The notes beneath the pieces are model-generated. The model had not been told where the DNA came from. It saw only the letters and a list, made by a program, of their open reading frames with translations, and ran no database searches. DNA of 7,871 bases from NCBI GenBank assembly GCA_045614365.1, contig JAZLCV010000034.1, positions 1 to 7,871 on the forward strand, in the 5' to 3' direction. The translations under genes were made by a program, and so were the position numbers. Source of the stretch: SIG480 sp045614365 (lineage in GTDB: Bacteria; Bacillota; Clostridia; Oscillospirales; JAAYXM01). Positions within the stretch are counted from its first letter, which is position 1. Every line of letters starts with the position of its first letter. Shown in pieces: positions 1-5,512 of the stretch.

Positions 1-70
1 CGTTTTTCGCACCGCTTATGGTAACTTCACCGCGCAGCTTATGGCCGCCTTCTATAACATACTTCGTCAA
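1..70 (-). CDS. murA: UDP-N-acetylglucosamine 1-carboxyvinyltransferase (MurA), N-terminal fragment cut by window edge
   Basis: Only the first 23 codons are present. Read on the minus strand from a TTG at 70, they give (M)TKYVIEGGHKLRGEVTISG followed by AKN. The pattern 'I.GG.KL.GEV.ISGAKN' is the characteristic start of MurA, the cytoplasmic enzyme that transfers enolpyruvate from PEP to UDP-GlcNAc in the first committed step of peptidoglycan synthesis. The AKN contains the conserved Lys-Asn pair near the substrate site. The catalytic Cys loop lies outside the window. The TTG start is chosen because AGAGGTG lies 7 nt upstream (78-84) and because translation from it begins exactly at the family's usual N-terminus. 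An in-frame ATG at 109 would add 13 residues not typical of MurA and has no clear ribosome binding site. The fragment is too short to tell MurA1 from MurA2/MurZ paralogues. Confidence 0.85.
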   Translation of the reverse strand, partial: MTKYVIEGGHKLRGEVTISGAKN

Positions 71-77
71 TGCCGGG

Positions 78-84
78 CACCTCT
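78..84 (-). promoter_or_regulatory. Ribosome binding site deciding the murA TTG start
   Basis: AGAGGTG on the minus strand contains six consecutive bases (GAGGTG) complementary to the 16S rRNA 3' end and sits 7 nt before the TTG at 70. This favours the TTG over the in-frame ATG at 109, which has only weak purine-rich sequence before it. Confidence 0.7.
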
Positions 85-177
85 TTTTCCAATCATACTC
101 ATTTATCATTCTGCCAAAAAGCAAGTGTTTTTAATCATAAACAGGGAAAATTTCAAATCAGAAATCCACCACCTTAA

Positions 178-207
178 ATTATAGCAGACTTCTTCTCAAA
201 ATGCAAA
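178..207 (-). promoter_or_regulatory. Candidate sigma-A promoter for murA, extended -10 type
   Basis: On the minus strand a consensus TATAAT (178-183) is preceded by TGC (184-186), giving a perfect extended -10 element (TGnTATAAT). Upstream is a weak -35: TTTGCA (202-207, 18-nt spacer, 4 of 6 consensus bases) or TTGCAT (201-206, 17-nt spacer). Transcription would start near 170-172, about 100 nt upstream of the murA TTG, leaving a leader of roughly 100 nt. A second consensus TATAAT at 209-214 has no acceptable -35 at 16-18 nt. The 71-233 gap is the longest non-coding stretch in the window, which fits a separate promoter here. I see no hairpin plus U-tract terminator in the gap, so read-through from the wal genes also remains possible. 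Confidence 0.5.
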
Positions 208-233
208 GATTATATGTATTTTTTGTAAATTTT

Positions 234-1055
234 TTATAAGCCGACGAATTTACCGCTTTGCATATCAACATAAAACACACCCTTATCGGTTGTCACACAA
301 AGTGTCGGCGACATTGAAACCCTTCCGGCAGCCGGAGTTTTTGAGATATATCCGAGCGTCACCGAAGAAATCTTCAAAGGACATAGTGCTTCTTTTACCG
401 CACCGTCGGCAAACGAAAGCATAAGCGCCGAAGTTTTCATAACGGTTCCGTCTGTGGGTACACGCACACCCTTACCGATGAATTTGCCGGATGCAATCAC
501 GCTTCCCGATGTGGAGATTTTCACCTCTATACCGCAGTCAAAAACCGGGGCACCGGAAAACATCTGTGAAATTCCGATGCTGTACCCGCCCTCATCGGAC
601 CGACAGGTATAGTCACGCACCCCGCCCGTTACGGCAAAGCTTCGCGCAACCGCTCTTGCAAGAGTTTTCGCCTCTTCCTCGTCCTCTACGGTTCTTCCCG
701 ACTCATACACAAGCGAAAACGCATCATCGGAAAAGATAATGCTTCCTCCTTCACCGGAATATGTTATGTTTTCACCACTCTTTTCTTCAGATACCTTTCC
801 GAAAAAAGACACGGCAGCCTTTTGCATATCTGTTTTCCTTTGCAAAACAGCCGGACGTATTCCCACGGAATCAAGCGGAATAAGAGCCTCATCAACGTCT
901 ATCCCCTGTGCAGAAAGAATGCTGCAGACGTCGGTGCGCAGAGCTATTTCATCTTTCCGCACTCCATTATCGCGCGATATATACACCACCAGAAGAAATA
1001 TATCCACGGCAAGAAGCAATGTTATAAGGATTGTTTTAGCTCTCGACCAATTCAT
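234..1055 (-). CDS. yycI: YycI-like membrane-anchored regulator of the WalK sensor kinase
   Basis: The 273-residue protein opens with MNWSRAKTILI and a single hydrophobic segment at about residues 7-26. This is the typical YycI N-terminus: a short cytoplasmic stub, one membrane helix, then an extracytoplasmic domain of about 245 residues. In Bacilli, YycI and YycH bind each other and WalK through their membrane helices and tune kinase activity; that role is inferred here from family and position. The start is placed at ATG 1055 because AAGGAGA (1062-1068) lies 6 nt upstream. The ATG at 1061 would leave no spacer, and starts further upstream lie inside yycH without a binding site. It overlaps the end of yycH by 20 nt, so translation is probably coupled. 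The C-terminal half (about 157-254) resembles the end of YycH. The length is close to Bacillus YycI. Sequence conservation in this family is low, so the assignment rests on N-terminus, topology and neighbours. Confidence 0.75.
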   Translation of the reverse strand: MNWSRAKTILITLLLAVDIFLLVVYISRDNGVRKDEIALRTDVCSILSAQGIDVDEALIPLDSVGIRPAVLQRKTDMQKAAVSFFGKVSEEKSGENITYSGEGGSIIFSDDAFSLVYESGRTVEDEEEAKTLARAVARSFAVTGGVRDYTCRSDEGGYSIGISQMFSGAPVFDCGIEVKISTSGSVIASGKFIGKGVRVPTDGTVMKTSALMLSFADGAVKEALCPLKISSVTLGYISKTPAAGRVSMSPTLCVTTDKGVFYVDMQSGKFVGL

Positions 1056-2385
1056 TTTCATTCTCCTTTTCGGATACGATAAACCACGACGGAGATATCG
1101 CCGCATTCCCGTTATCGGTATACCGCAAGCTCACATCGCCCTTTTTTGCCGTTCCTGAAACTGCTGCAGCCGCAAGGCGAAGGCTCAGAACATCAGCGTG
1201 CTGAGATGTTACATCGTATCCGCGCAGATTTGCCCTGACATCACTTATCATATCTCCGCGCAGGCTCACTCTTACAAAATACGCGCTTGCGCTCATATCC
1301 ACCGGAATTCCGTTAATGTGCCTCCCGAATATTATCTCGGCTTCATCTCCGTTTTCCAATGCCGACATAAGATATATACCGCCACTTCCCGGAAGCTTTG
1401 AAGCCAGTGCTGCGGCAATACTTCTCGCCGCCTCGGTTTTTTCGGAAATAAGTGCGCTCTCACCTTTACGCTCTACGCTTATACCTATCGTTTCGTCTGC
1501 TTCCTCCCGAGGGTCGGTGTATGATACAAGTCCCGTCGGTGATATCTTCACCGTTACCATATCGGCAATATACACCTGCGTTCCGTCCGCCTCCGAATAC
1601 GTTCCCGGTGAAACATCGCTCAGCGAAAACGCCGCAAGGCAGCCTTCTGCAACAGAAGCGGAAAAAGCAGAATATGTGTTGTATGATGAAATCACAGCAG
1701 GCTTTACCGGGGAGGAATAAACCACGGTCTCGGGGCTTATTGCCTCAAAGTCTTTCACATCACTGTTCCCCGCAAGAATTGCATCAGGCGCATTTACTCC
1801 CGCGGCAACCGACATCAGTTCCTCCGAAGAAACTGATGTGCTTACCGAATACACTTCACCGTTGCCGGTGTTCTTCACATATAATCTTACGTTTCTTTCT
1901 TCTGCAGAAAGCAGATAATACCTTCCCGAATACGCATTGCTTTCCGCATCGGTACCGAGCCACGTGCACACTGCACCTACCGGAACATTTCCGAAATAAT
2001 CAAGCAGAACGCATCTCCCGGAAAGCTTTTCTGTCCACACTTTGTCATCTGCAGCTTTCATATCGCCGTGAAAATCAAACACCCTCACAAGAAGAGCACG
2101 CAAAGACCTGTATGCCGCATCCGTCGTTTCACTTTCATAAACAGATGCACGGCAAAATCCGTCGCCCTTTACGTAAATACTCATAGGGCGTATTCCGAAC
2201 GCATCAAGGTCAGCGCCCTGCCCCTCTCCGGAGCTGTGAAAGCTCATATCTATACCAAAAAGATTGTCCGTCCCTACACTTTCAAACGGGCTGTCGAAAA
2301 ACCATACGGTATAGGTCAGATACAGCATTCCCACGAGCAAAAGGCAGATGAACACATTTTTTATTTTTTCCTTGGTCGTGTTCAT
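1036..2385 (-). CDS. yycH: YycH-like membrane-anchored regulator of the WalK sensor kinase
   Basis: The 449-residue protein has a short basic N-terminus (MNTTKEKIKN), one membrane segment at about residues 10-29, and a large extracytoplasmic part. Size, topology and position directly after walK match YycH (WalH), about 455 residues in Bacillus, which together with YycI modulates WalK. In B. subtilis the pair represses the kinase and in S. aureus it activates it, so the sign of the effect here cannot be predicted. The C-terminal region (about 350-436) contains a GRHINGIPVD segment, a V.V...G.I pattern, and ISPSWFIVS near the end, as expected of the YycH/YycI fold. The ATG overlaps the walK stop in ATGA (4-nt overlap). 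GGTGGAAG just upstream serves as a modest ribosome binding site. The last 20 nt overlap yycI. Assignment rests on architecture and context more than on strong sequence signatures. Confidence 0.75.
   Translation of the reverse strand: MNTTKEKIKNVFICLLLVGMLYLTYTVWFFDSPFESVGTDNLFGIDMSFHSSGEGQGADLDAFGIRPMSIYVKGDGFCRASVYESETTDAAYRSLRALLVRVFDFHGDMKAADDKVWTEKLSGRCVLLDYFGNVPVGAVCTWLGTDAESNAYSGRYYLLSAEERNVRLYVKNTGNGEVYSVSTSVSSEELMSVAAGVNAPDAILAGNSDVKDFEAISPETVVYSSPVKPAVISSYNTYSAFSASVAEGCLAAFSLSDVSPGTYSEADGTQVYIADMVTVKISPTGLVSYTDPREEADETIGISVERKGESALISEKTEAARSIAAALASKLPGSGGIYLMSALENGDEAEIIFGRHINGIPVDMSASAYFVRVSLRGDMISDVRANLRGYDVTSQHADVLSLRLAAAAVSGTAKKGDVSLRYTDNGNAAISPSWFIVSEKENENELVES
1062..1068 (-). 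promoter_or_regulatory. Ribosome binding site of yycI inside the yycH coding region
   Basis: AAGGAGA on the minus strand lies 6 nt before ATG 1055. It is embedded in the last codons of yycH, whose stop is at 1036-1038, so ribosomes finishing yycH pass over the yycI start. This site decides between the three in-frame ATGs for yycI. Confidence 0.65.
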
Positions 2386-4139
2386 TTTTCTTCCACCGTT
2401 CCTTCCTTCGGAAGAATTACGGATGCCGTGGTTCCTTTGCCGTAAACGCTTTCTATCTTTATTTCACCGCCGTGGTGTTCCGCAATTTCCTTTGCAATTG
2501 CAAGACCGAGCCCCGTGCCGCCCATTTCACGGCTTCGAGCCTTATCAACGCGGTAAAATCTTTCAAAAAGACGCGGAATATCCTTTTCGGGAATACCTAT
2601 TCCGTTATCTTTTACCGTTATTTTTATAAACTCATCACAATTTTCTGCGGAAAAGTCAATTTTTCCGTCCTTACCGGTATACTTTACAGCATTTGAAAGA
2701 AGATTTATGAATACCTGCTCTATGCGTTCGCGGTCGCCGTAAAACTCAGGCAACGACGCATCCACGGAAAGCGTCAGCTTATGCCCACAACGACGCGCTT
2801 CCATTTCCATTGCGCGGTAAGCATTTTCGACGCTCTTGCGCATAGAAAATGTTTCGTGCTTCCAGTCCATCTTCGCACTGTCAAGCCGCGAGAGCGTAAG
2901 AAGATCCTTTACTATTCTCGTCATTCTGTCCGTTTCATTGAGAATAACATCAAAGAAGCGCTCACGCATCTCGGCAGGTGCGTCCGGTGATTCTGCAAGA
3001 GTTTCTGTATAACTTTTTACGTTTGTAAGCGGCGTACGAAGCTCGTGCGATACGTTTGCAACAAATTCACGACGTGAGTTTTCAAGCTTTGCAGCTGTTG
3101 TAAAGTCGTGAATAATTGCAATAACACCGCCCGCTTCTTCCGCCTCGGTTCCGAAGCGTGCAAAGCTGACCTTCAGTGTCTTTTCGCCGGTTTCCATGCT
3201 ATATTCCTCAAAGCTTCCTTCCATACCCGAAAGTGATGAGAAATCCACGCCGATATCTTTGAATATTTCTGAATATGTCTTATCCTTTTCAGCATCAAAA
3301 GACAGCATTTCAACCGCCGCCGGGTTGTAGTGAATAAGAGTTCCGTCACCGGAAAAAGCCGTAACTCCGTCGGTCATATAAAGGAAGAGCGTGTCAAGCT
3401 TGTTACGCTCATCCTCAACCTTTGCAAGAGTGGTGTTAAGTGCCGCTGCCATATCATTGAACGCTTCCGTAAGTGTTCCTATTTCATCGTCTGACTCGAC
3501 GGCAAGCTCGCATTCAAGCTCACCCATAGAGAGCTTTTTTGCGCCCTTTGTTATATTCTCAATCGGAGTTGTTATTGTTTTTGCGAAGAAAAAGCTTAAA
3601 ATCACCGCAAAAAGGAGTGCAAAAACCATTGTACGCAGGATAATCATAAACATTGACGCCGTAAGGCGTTGCTGGTCCTGCTTTGTATCCTTTATATAAA
3701 CGATGTATTTTACCTCATTATCAACAACTATCGGATTTGCACGGTCAATATACCCGCTGGATATTCGCTTTTCCTGACCGATTTTTCCCCCGAGCGCGGA
3801 AATGATTGCCGGAGTTCTTACAACCTCATCGTCATTTGACCCGAAAAGCGTCTGTCCTGTTTTTCCGTCAAGTATGTAATAATTACGGTATCCGCTTATT
3901 CTCATCGAAGCCGAATACGCCTCAAGCGCATGAGACAGCCTTTCCGCTCCGTTTTCCGCCTTTGCTTCATTTTTGAGCACAGCAAACACCTCGGCGTTAA
4001 AAACCGAGTTCATCTGCTCTGTAAAATCGTCAAAATAATATACCGAAACCTGATTAAGCATAAACGTTCCGACAATTACCATTACCGAAACAATAAGCAG
4101 CACGAGCACAAGCACGAGCCTCATCTGAAGCGAACGCAT
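2382..4139 (-). CDS. walK: WalK-type (YycG/VicK) membrane sensor histidine kinase
   Basis: 585 residues, close to the usual WalK length of about 610. Order of parts: membrane helix 1 (about 8-29), extracytoplasmic sensor domain (30-163), membrane helix 2 (about 165-187), HAMP linker (about 186-238), PAS domain (about 245-345), HisKA dimerisation domain with H-box FVANVSHELRTPL and phospho-acceptor His365, then the ATPase domain with N-box NLLSNAVKYT (Asn483), G1 DNGIGIP (511-517), F-box near 525-528 and G2 GGTGLGL (540-546). All catalytic motifs are intact. It phosphorylates WalR and in Bacillota reports on peptidoglycan metabolism; that role is inferred from domain order and neighbours. The ATG at 4139 is kept although its best ribosome binding site, GGGAG (4152-4156), is 12 nt away, longer than normal. 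The gap to walR is 35 nt and the stop overlaps the yycH start by 4 nt. PhoR-like kinases share this layout, but following YycH and YycI genes point to WalK. Confidence 0.92.
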   Translation of the reverse strand: MRSLQMRLVLVLVLLIVSVMVIVGTFMLNQVSVYYFDDFTEQMNSVFNAEVFAVLKNEAKAENGAERLSHALEAYSASMRISGYRNYYILDGKTGQTLFGSNDDEVVRTPAIISALGGKIGQEKRISSGYIDRANPIVVDNEVKYIVYIKDTKQDQQRLTASMFMIILRTMVFALLFAVILSFFFAKTITTPIENITKGAKKLSMGELECELAVESDDEIGTLTEAFNDMAAALNTTLAKVEDERNKLDTLFLYMTDGVTAFSGDGTLIHYNPAAVEMLSFDAEKDKTYSEIFKDIGVDFSSLSGMEGSFEEYSMETGEKTLKVSFARFGTEAEEAGGVIAIIHDFTTAAKLENSRREFVANVSHELRTPLTNVKSYTETLAESPDAPAEMRERFFDVILNETDRMTRIVKDLLTLSRLDSAKMDWKHETFSMRKSVENAYRAMEMEARRCGHKLTLSVDASLPEFYGDRERIEQVFINLLSNAVKYTGKDGKIDFSAENCDEFIKITVKDNGIGIPEKDIPRLFERFYRVDKARSREMGGTGLGLAIAKEIAEHHGGEIKIESVYGKGTTASVILPKEGTVEEK

Positions 4140-4174
4140 AAGGACAGAACACTCCCTCTTTAGTCAGAATATAA

Positions 4175-4873
4175 TCAATCCGCGAACATATATCCCGCTC
4201 CGCGGCGCGTTACTATACGCACCGGATTTTCCGGATCATCCTCAAGCTTTGCACGAAGGCGGCGCACCGTAACATCAACTGTGCGCAAATCTCCGTAATA
4301 ATCATACTTCCAGACGTGTTCCATAAGCTCCTCACGCGAGAAAACCTGATTTGGCTGTGTCGCAAGAAATTTTATAAGATCAAACTCACGCGGGGTAAGC
4401 TCAAGCTTCTCGCCGTTTTTCTTTACATCAAGGCTCTTTAAATTGATTACAATTTTGCCGAATACAAGGCGGTTTTCATCGCCTGTATCCTCAATCTCTG
4501 CAGGAGAAGCGACACTTCTTCTTACGTTTGCCTTTATTCTCGCCATAAGCTCTCGCATGGAAAAAGGCTTTGTTATATAATCATCTGCACCAAGCTCAAG
4601 GCCGAGGATTTTATCAATCTCTTCCTCTCTCGCCGTAAGCATAATTATCGGCACGTTAGAGGTTTTTCTTACTGACTTGCACACTTCAAAGCCGTCAAGC
4701 TTCGGCAGCATAACATCAAGAAGAATAAGGTCAGGCTTGTCCTCCAGCGCGTGAGACAGCCCATCCTCTCCGTCATATGCGCAGACAACGGTGTATCCCT
4801 CTTTGCGCAGATTGAATTCAAGAATATCGGCAATTGCCTTTTCATCCTCAACAACAAGAATTTTCTTATCCAT
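4175..4873 (-). CDS. walR: WalR-type (YycF/VicR) OmpR-family response regulator
   Basis: 232 residues. The receiver domain (1-119) has the acidic pocket Glu9-Asp10, phospho-acceptor Asp53 in LILLDVMLP, Thr80 and Lys102. A short linker follows, then an OmpR/PhoB winged-helix DNA-binding domain (about 135-230) with recognition helix RTVDVTVRRLRAKL (197-210) and the family ending TRRGAGY. The opening MDKKILVVEDEKAIADILEF is nearly the same as Bacillus WalR. In Bacillota this regulator binds paired TGTWAH sites and controls autolysins and other wall genes; it is often essential. Thr101, the residue reported to be phosphorylated by PASTA Ser/Thr kinases in Bacillus and Staphylococcus, is present. 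The start at 4873 is set by GGGAGGA (4881-4887), 7 nt upstream. A longer in-frame reading from 4927 would run into the preceding Nudix gene and adds 18 unrelated residues. Its gaps are 28 nt to the Nudix gene and 35 nt to walK. Confidence 0.95.
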   Translation of the reverse strand: MDKKILVVEDEKAIADILEFNLRKEGYTVVCAYDGEDGLSHALEDKPDLILLDVMLPKLDGFEVCKSVRKTSNVPIIMLTAREEEIDKILGLELGADDYITKPFSMRELMARIKANVRRSVASPAEIEDTGDENRLVFGKIVINLKSLDVKKNGEKLELTPREFDLIKFLATQPNQVFSREELMEHVWKYDYYGDLRTVDVTVRRLRAKLEDDPENPVRIVTRRGAGYMFAD

Positions 4874-4880
4874 ATCGTTA

Positions 4881-4887
4881 TCCTCCC
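4881..4887 (-). promoter_or_regulatory. Strong ribosome binding site of walR
   Basis: GGGAGGA on the minus strand lies 7 nt before ATG 4873. It is one of the strongest binding sites in the window and fixes the walR start at the canonical MDKKILVV rather than at the upstream ATG 4927. It fills much of the 28-nt gap after the Nudix gene, leaving little room for a separate walR promoter. Confidence 0.7.
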
Positions 4888-4901
4888 AAACGACTGAGTT
4901 T

Positions 4902-5447
4902 TTATATTCCGAGAATACGCGCCGCACGCAGAATAAGCACGGCGGTTTTTGCGTCGTCTATTTTCCCTTCATCACACATTGAAAGTGCATCGACAAATCT
5001 GATTTTCTTAACCTGCAAAAATTCTCCTTCATCCGGATGCGCCTGACCTTCGTGCAATCCTGTTGCAAGATACAGATGTATCCGCTCTGTCATACACCCG
5101 GGTGACGGATAAACAAATCCTAAGTATTTCATCTCATCGGCAGTATAGCCGGTCTCTTCGCCAAGCTCACGCACTCCGCAATCAAAATGCGGCTCATCTC
5201 CGTCAACCTTACCGGCGGGAGCTTCAAGTATCTCAAGCTCAAACGGATAACGGTACTGTGAAACGAGAATTATTTCGCCGTCATCGGTGACGGGCAGAAT
5301 CGCCACTCCGTCACAGTGCTCGCACACCTCGCGTGTTGTTTTTCTTCCGCAAAGTTCTACTTCATCCTCACGGATATTCATTATCTTTCCCTTGAAATGA
5401 TATTTGCGGCTTAACGTTTTTTCTATATTGGTCATGTTTATAACCAT
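4902..5447 (-). CDS. nudF: Nudix hydrolase, probable ADP-ribose pyrophosphatase
   Basis: 181 residues, typical for the ADP-ribose pyrophosphatase subfamily. A complete Nudix box runs from Gly79 to about Tyr101: G-x5-E85-x7-R93-E94-x2-E97-E98-x-G100. The acidic residues coordinate the divalent metal needed to cut ADP-ribose into AMP and ribose 5-phosphate. The SPG..TE segment (115-121) places a Pro about 16 residues after the box, a known marker of ADP-ribose specificity. The N-terminal part (about 10-50) should form the subfamily's strand-swapped dimer domain. The enzyme is cytosolic. Two starts are possible. ATG 5447 has GAAGAG with a 7-nt gap to the start codon, and ATG 5435 (4 residues shorter) has AAGGA at 12 nt; I kept 5447. 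Four cysteines (33, 42, 45, 90) occur in the N-terminal half; CEHC at 42-45 has no obvious partner motif. The gene lies 56 nt after cinA and 28 nt before walR. Substrate is inferred from motifs. Confidence 0.9.
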   Translation of the reverse strand: MVINMTNIEKTLSRKYHFKGKIMNIREDEVELCGRKTTREVCEHCDGVAILPVTDDGEIILVSQYRYPFELEILEAPAGKVDGDEPHFDCGVRELGEETGYTADEMKYLGFVYPSPGCMTERIHLYLATGLHEGQAHPDEGEFLQVKKIRFVDALSMCDEGKIDDAKTAVLILRAARILGI

Positions 5448-5488
5448 TCCTTATCTCTTCACTATTATCTTTTCTCTTTTATCTATTA

Positions 5489-5512
5489 TCTGTCTGAATT
5501 CATTCAGACAGA
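5489..5512 (-). repeat. Perfect inverted repeat (hairpin) over the cinA stop codon
   Basis: Arms CTGTCTGAAT (5490-5499) and ATTCAGACAG (5502-5511) are exact reverse complements separated by 2 nt. One further T-A pair at 5489/5512 brings the stem to 11 bp, with a practical loop of about 4 nt. The cinA stop codon (5504-5506) lies inside the structure. On the minus-strand transcript the hairpin is followed by an A-rich purine run rather than U residues, so it does not look like an intrinsic terminator. It may instead stabilise or delimit mRNA ends, or be chance. The inverted repeat itself is seen directly; its role is not known. Confidence 0.6.

Larger units (their letters stand above)
71..233. 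other. Intergenic region between yycI and murA
   Basis: 163 nt, AT-rich, the only sizeable gap in the window. It contains the candidate extended -10 promoter (178-207), a second unassisted TATAAT (209-214, minus strand) and the murA ribosome binding site (78-84). I see no intrinsic terminator, no RNA gene and no convincing riboswitch. A predicted leader of about 100 nt lies between the promoter and the murA start. Confidence 0.5.

Noticed and set aside
71..109. murA start at the in-frame ATG 109
   Set aside because: It adds 13 residues not seen in MurA N-termini and has no clear ribosome binding site, while TTG 70 has a well-spaced one.
209..214. Second consensus TATAAT on the minus strand as the main murA promoter
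   Set aside because: No TG extension and no -35-like hexamer at 16-18 nt; the nearby TTTACA is only 9 nt away.
213..229. Plus-strand TGTATT...TGTAAA as a canonical WalR box
   Set aside because: The half-sites are only 3 nt apart instead of 5 and the first departs from TGTWAH at its end; AT-rich chance is sufficient.
491..1158. Plus-strand open frames antisense to yycI and yycH
   Set aside because: They have low-complexity, Arg/Pro/Ser-rich translations, no ribosome binding sites and no recognisable domain. They are explained by codon bias of the minus-strand genes.
1198..2629. Plus-strand open frames up to 244 codons antisense to yycH and walK
   Set aside because: Compositionally odd translations (rich in His, Pro, Arg, Ser) lie wholly inside well-supported minus-strand genes and share no family motif.
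4874..4927. Longer walR start at ATG 4927 overlapping the Nudix gene
   Set aside because: The extra 18 residues are unlike any WalR, and a strong ribosome binding site points to ATG 4873.
5489..5512. Intrinsic terminator after cinA
   Set aside because: The stem is good but moderate in GC, and is followed by A-rich, not U-rich, sequence in the direction of transcription.
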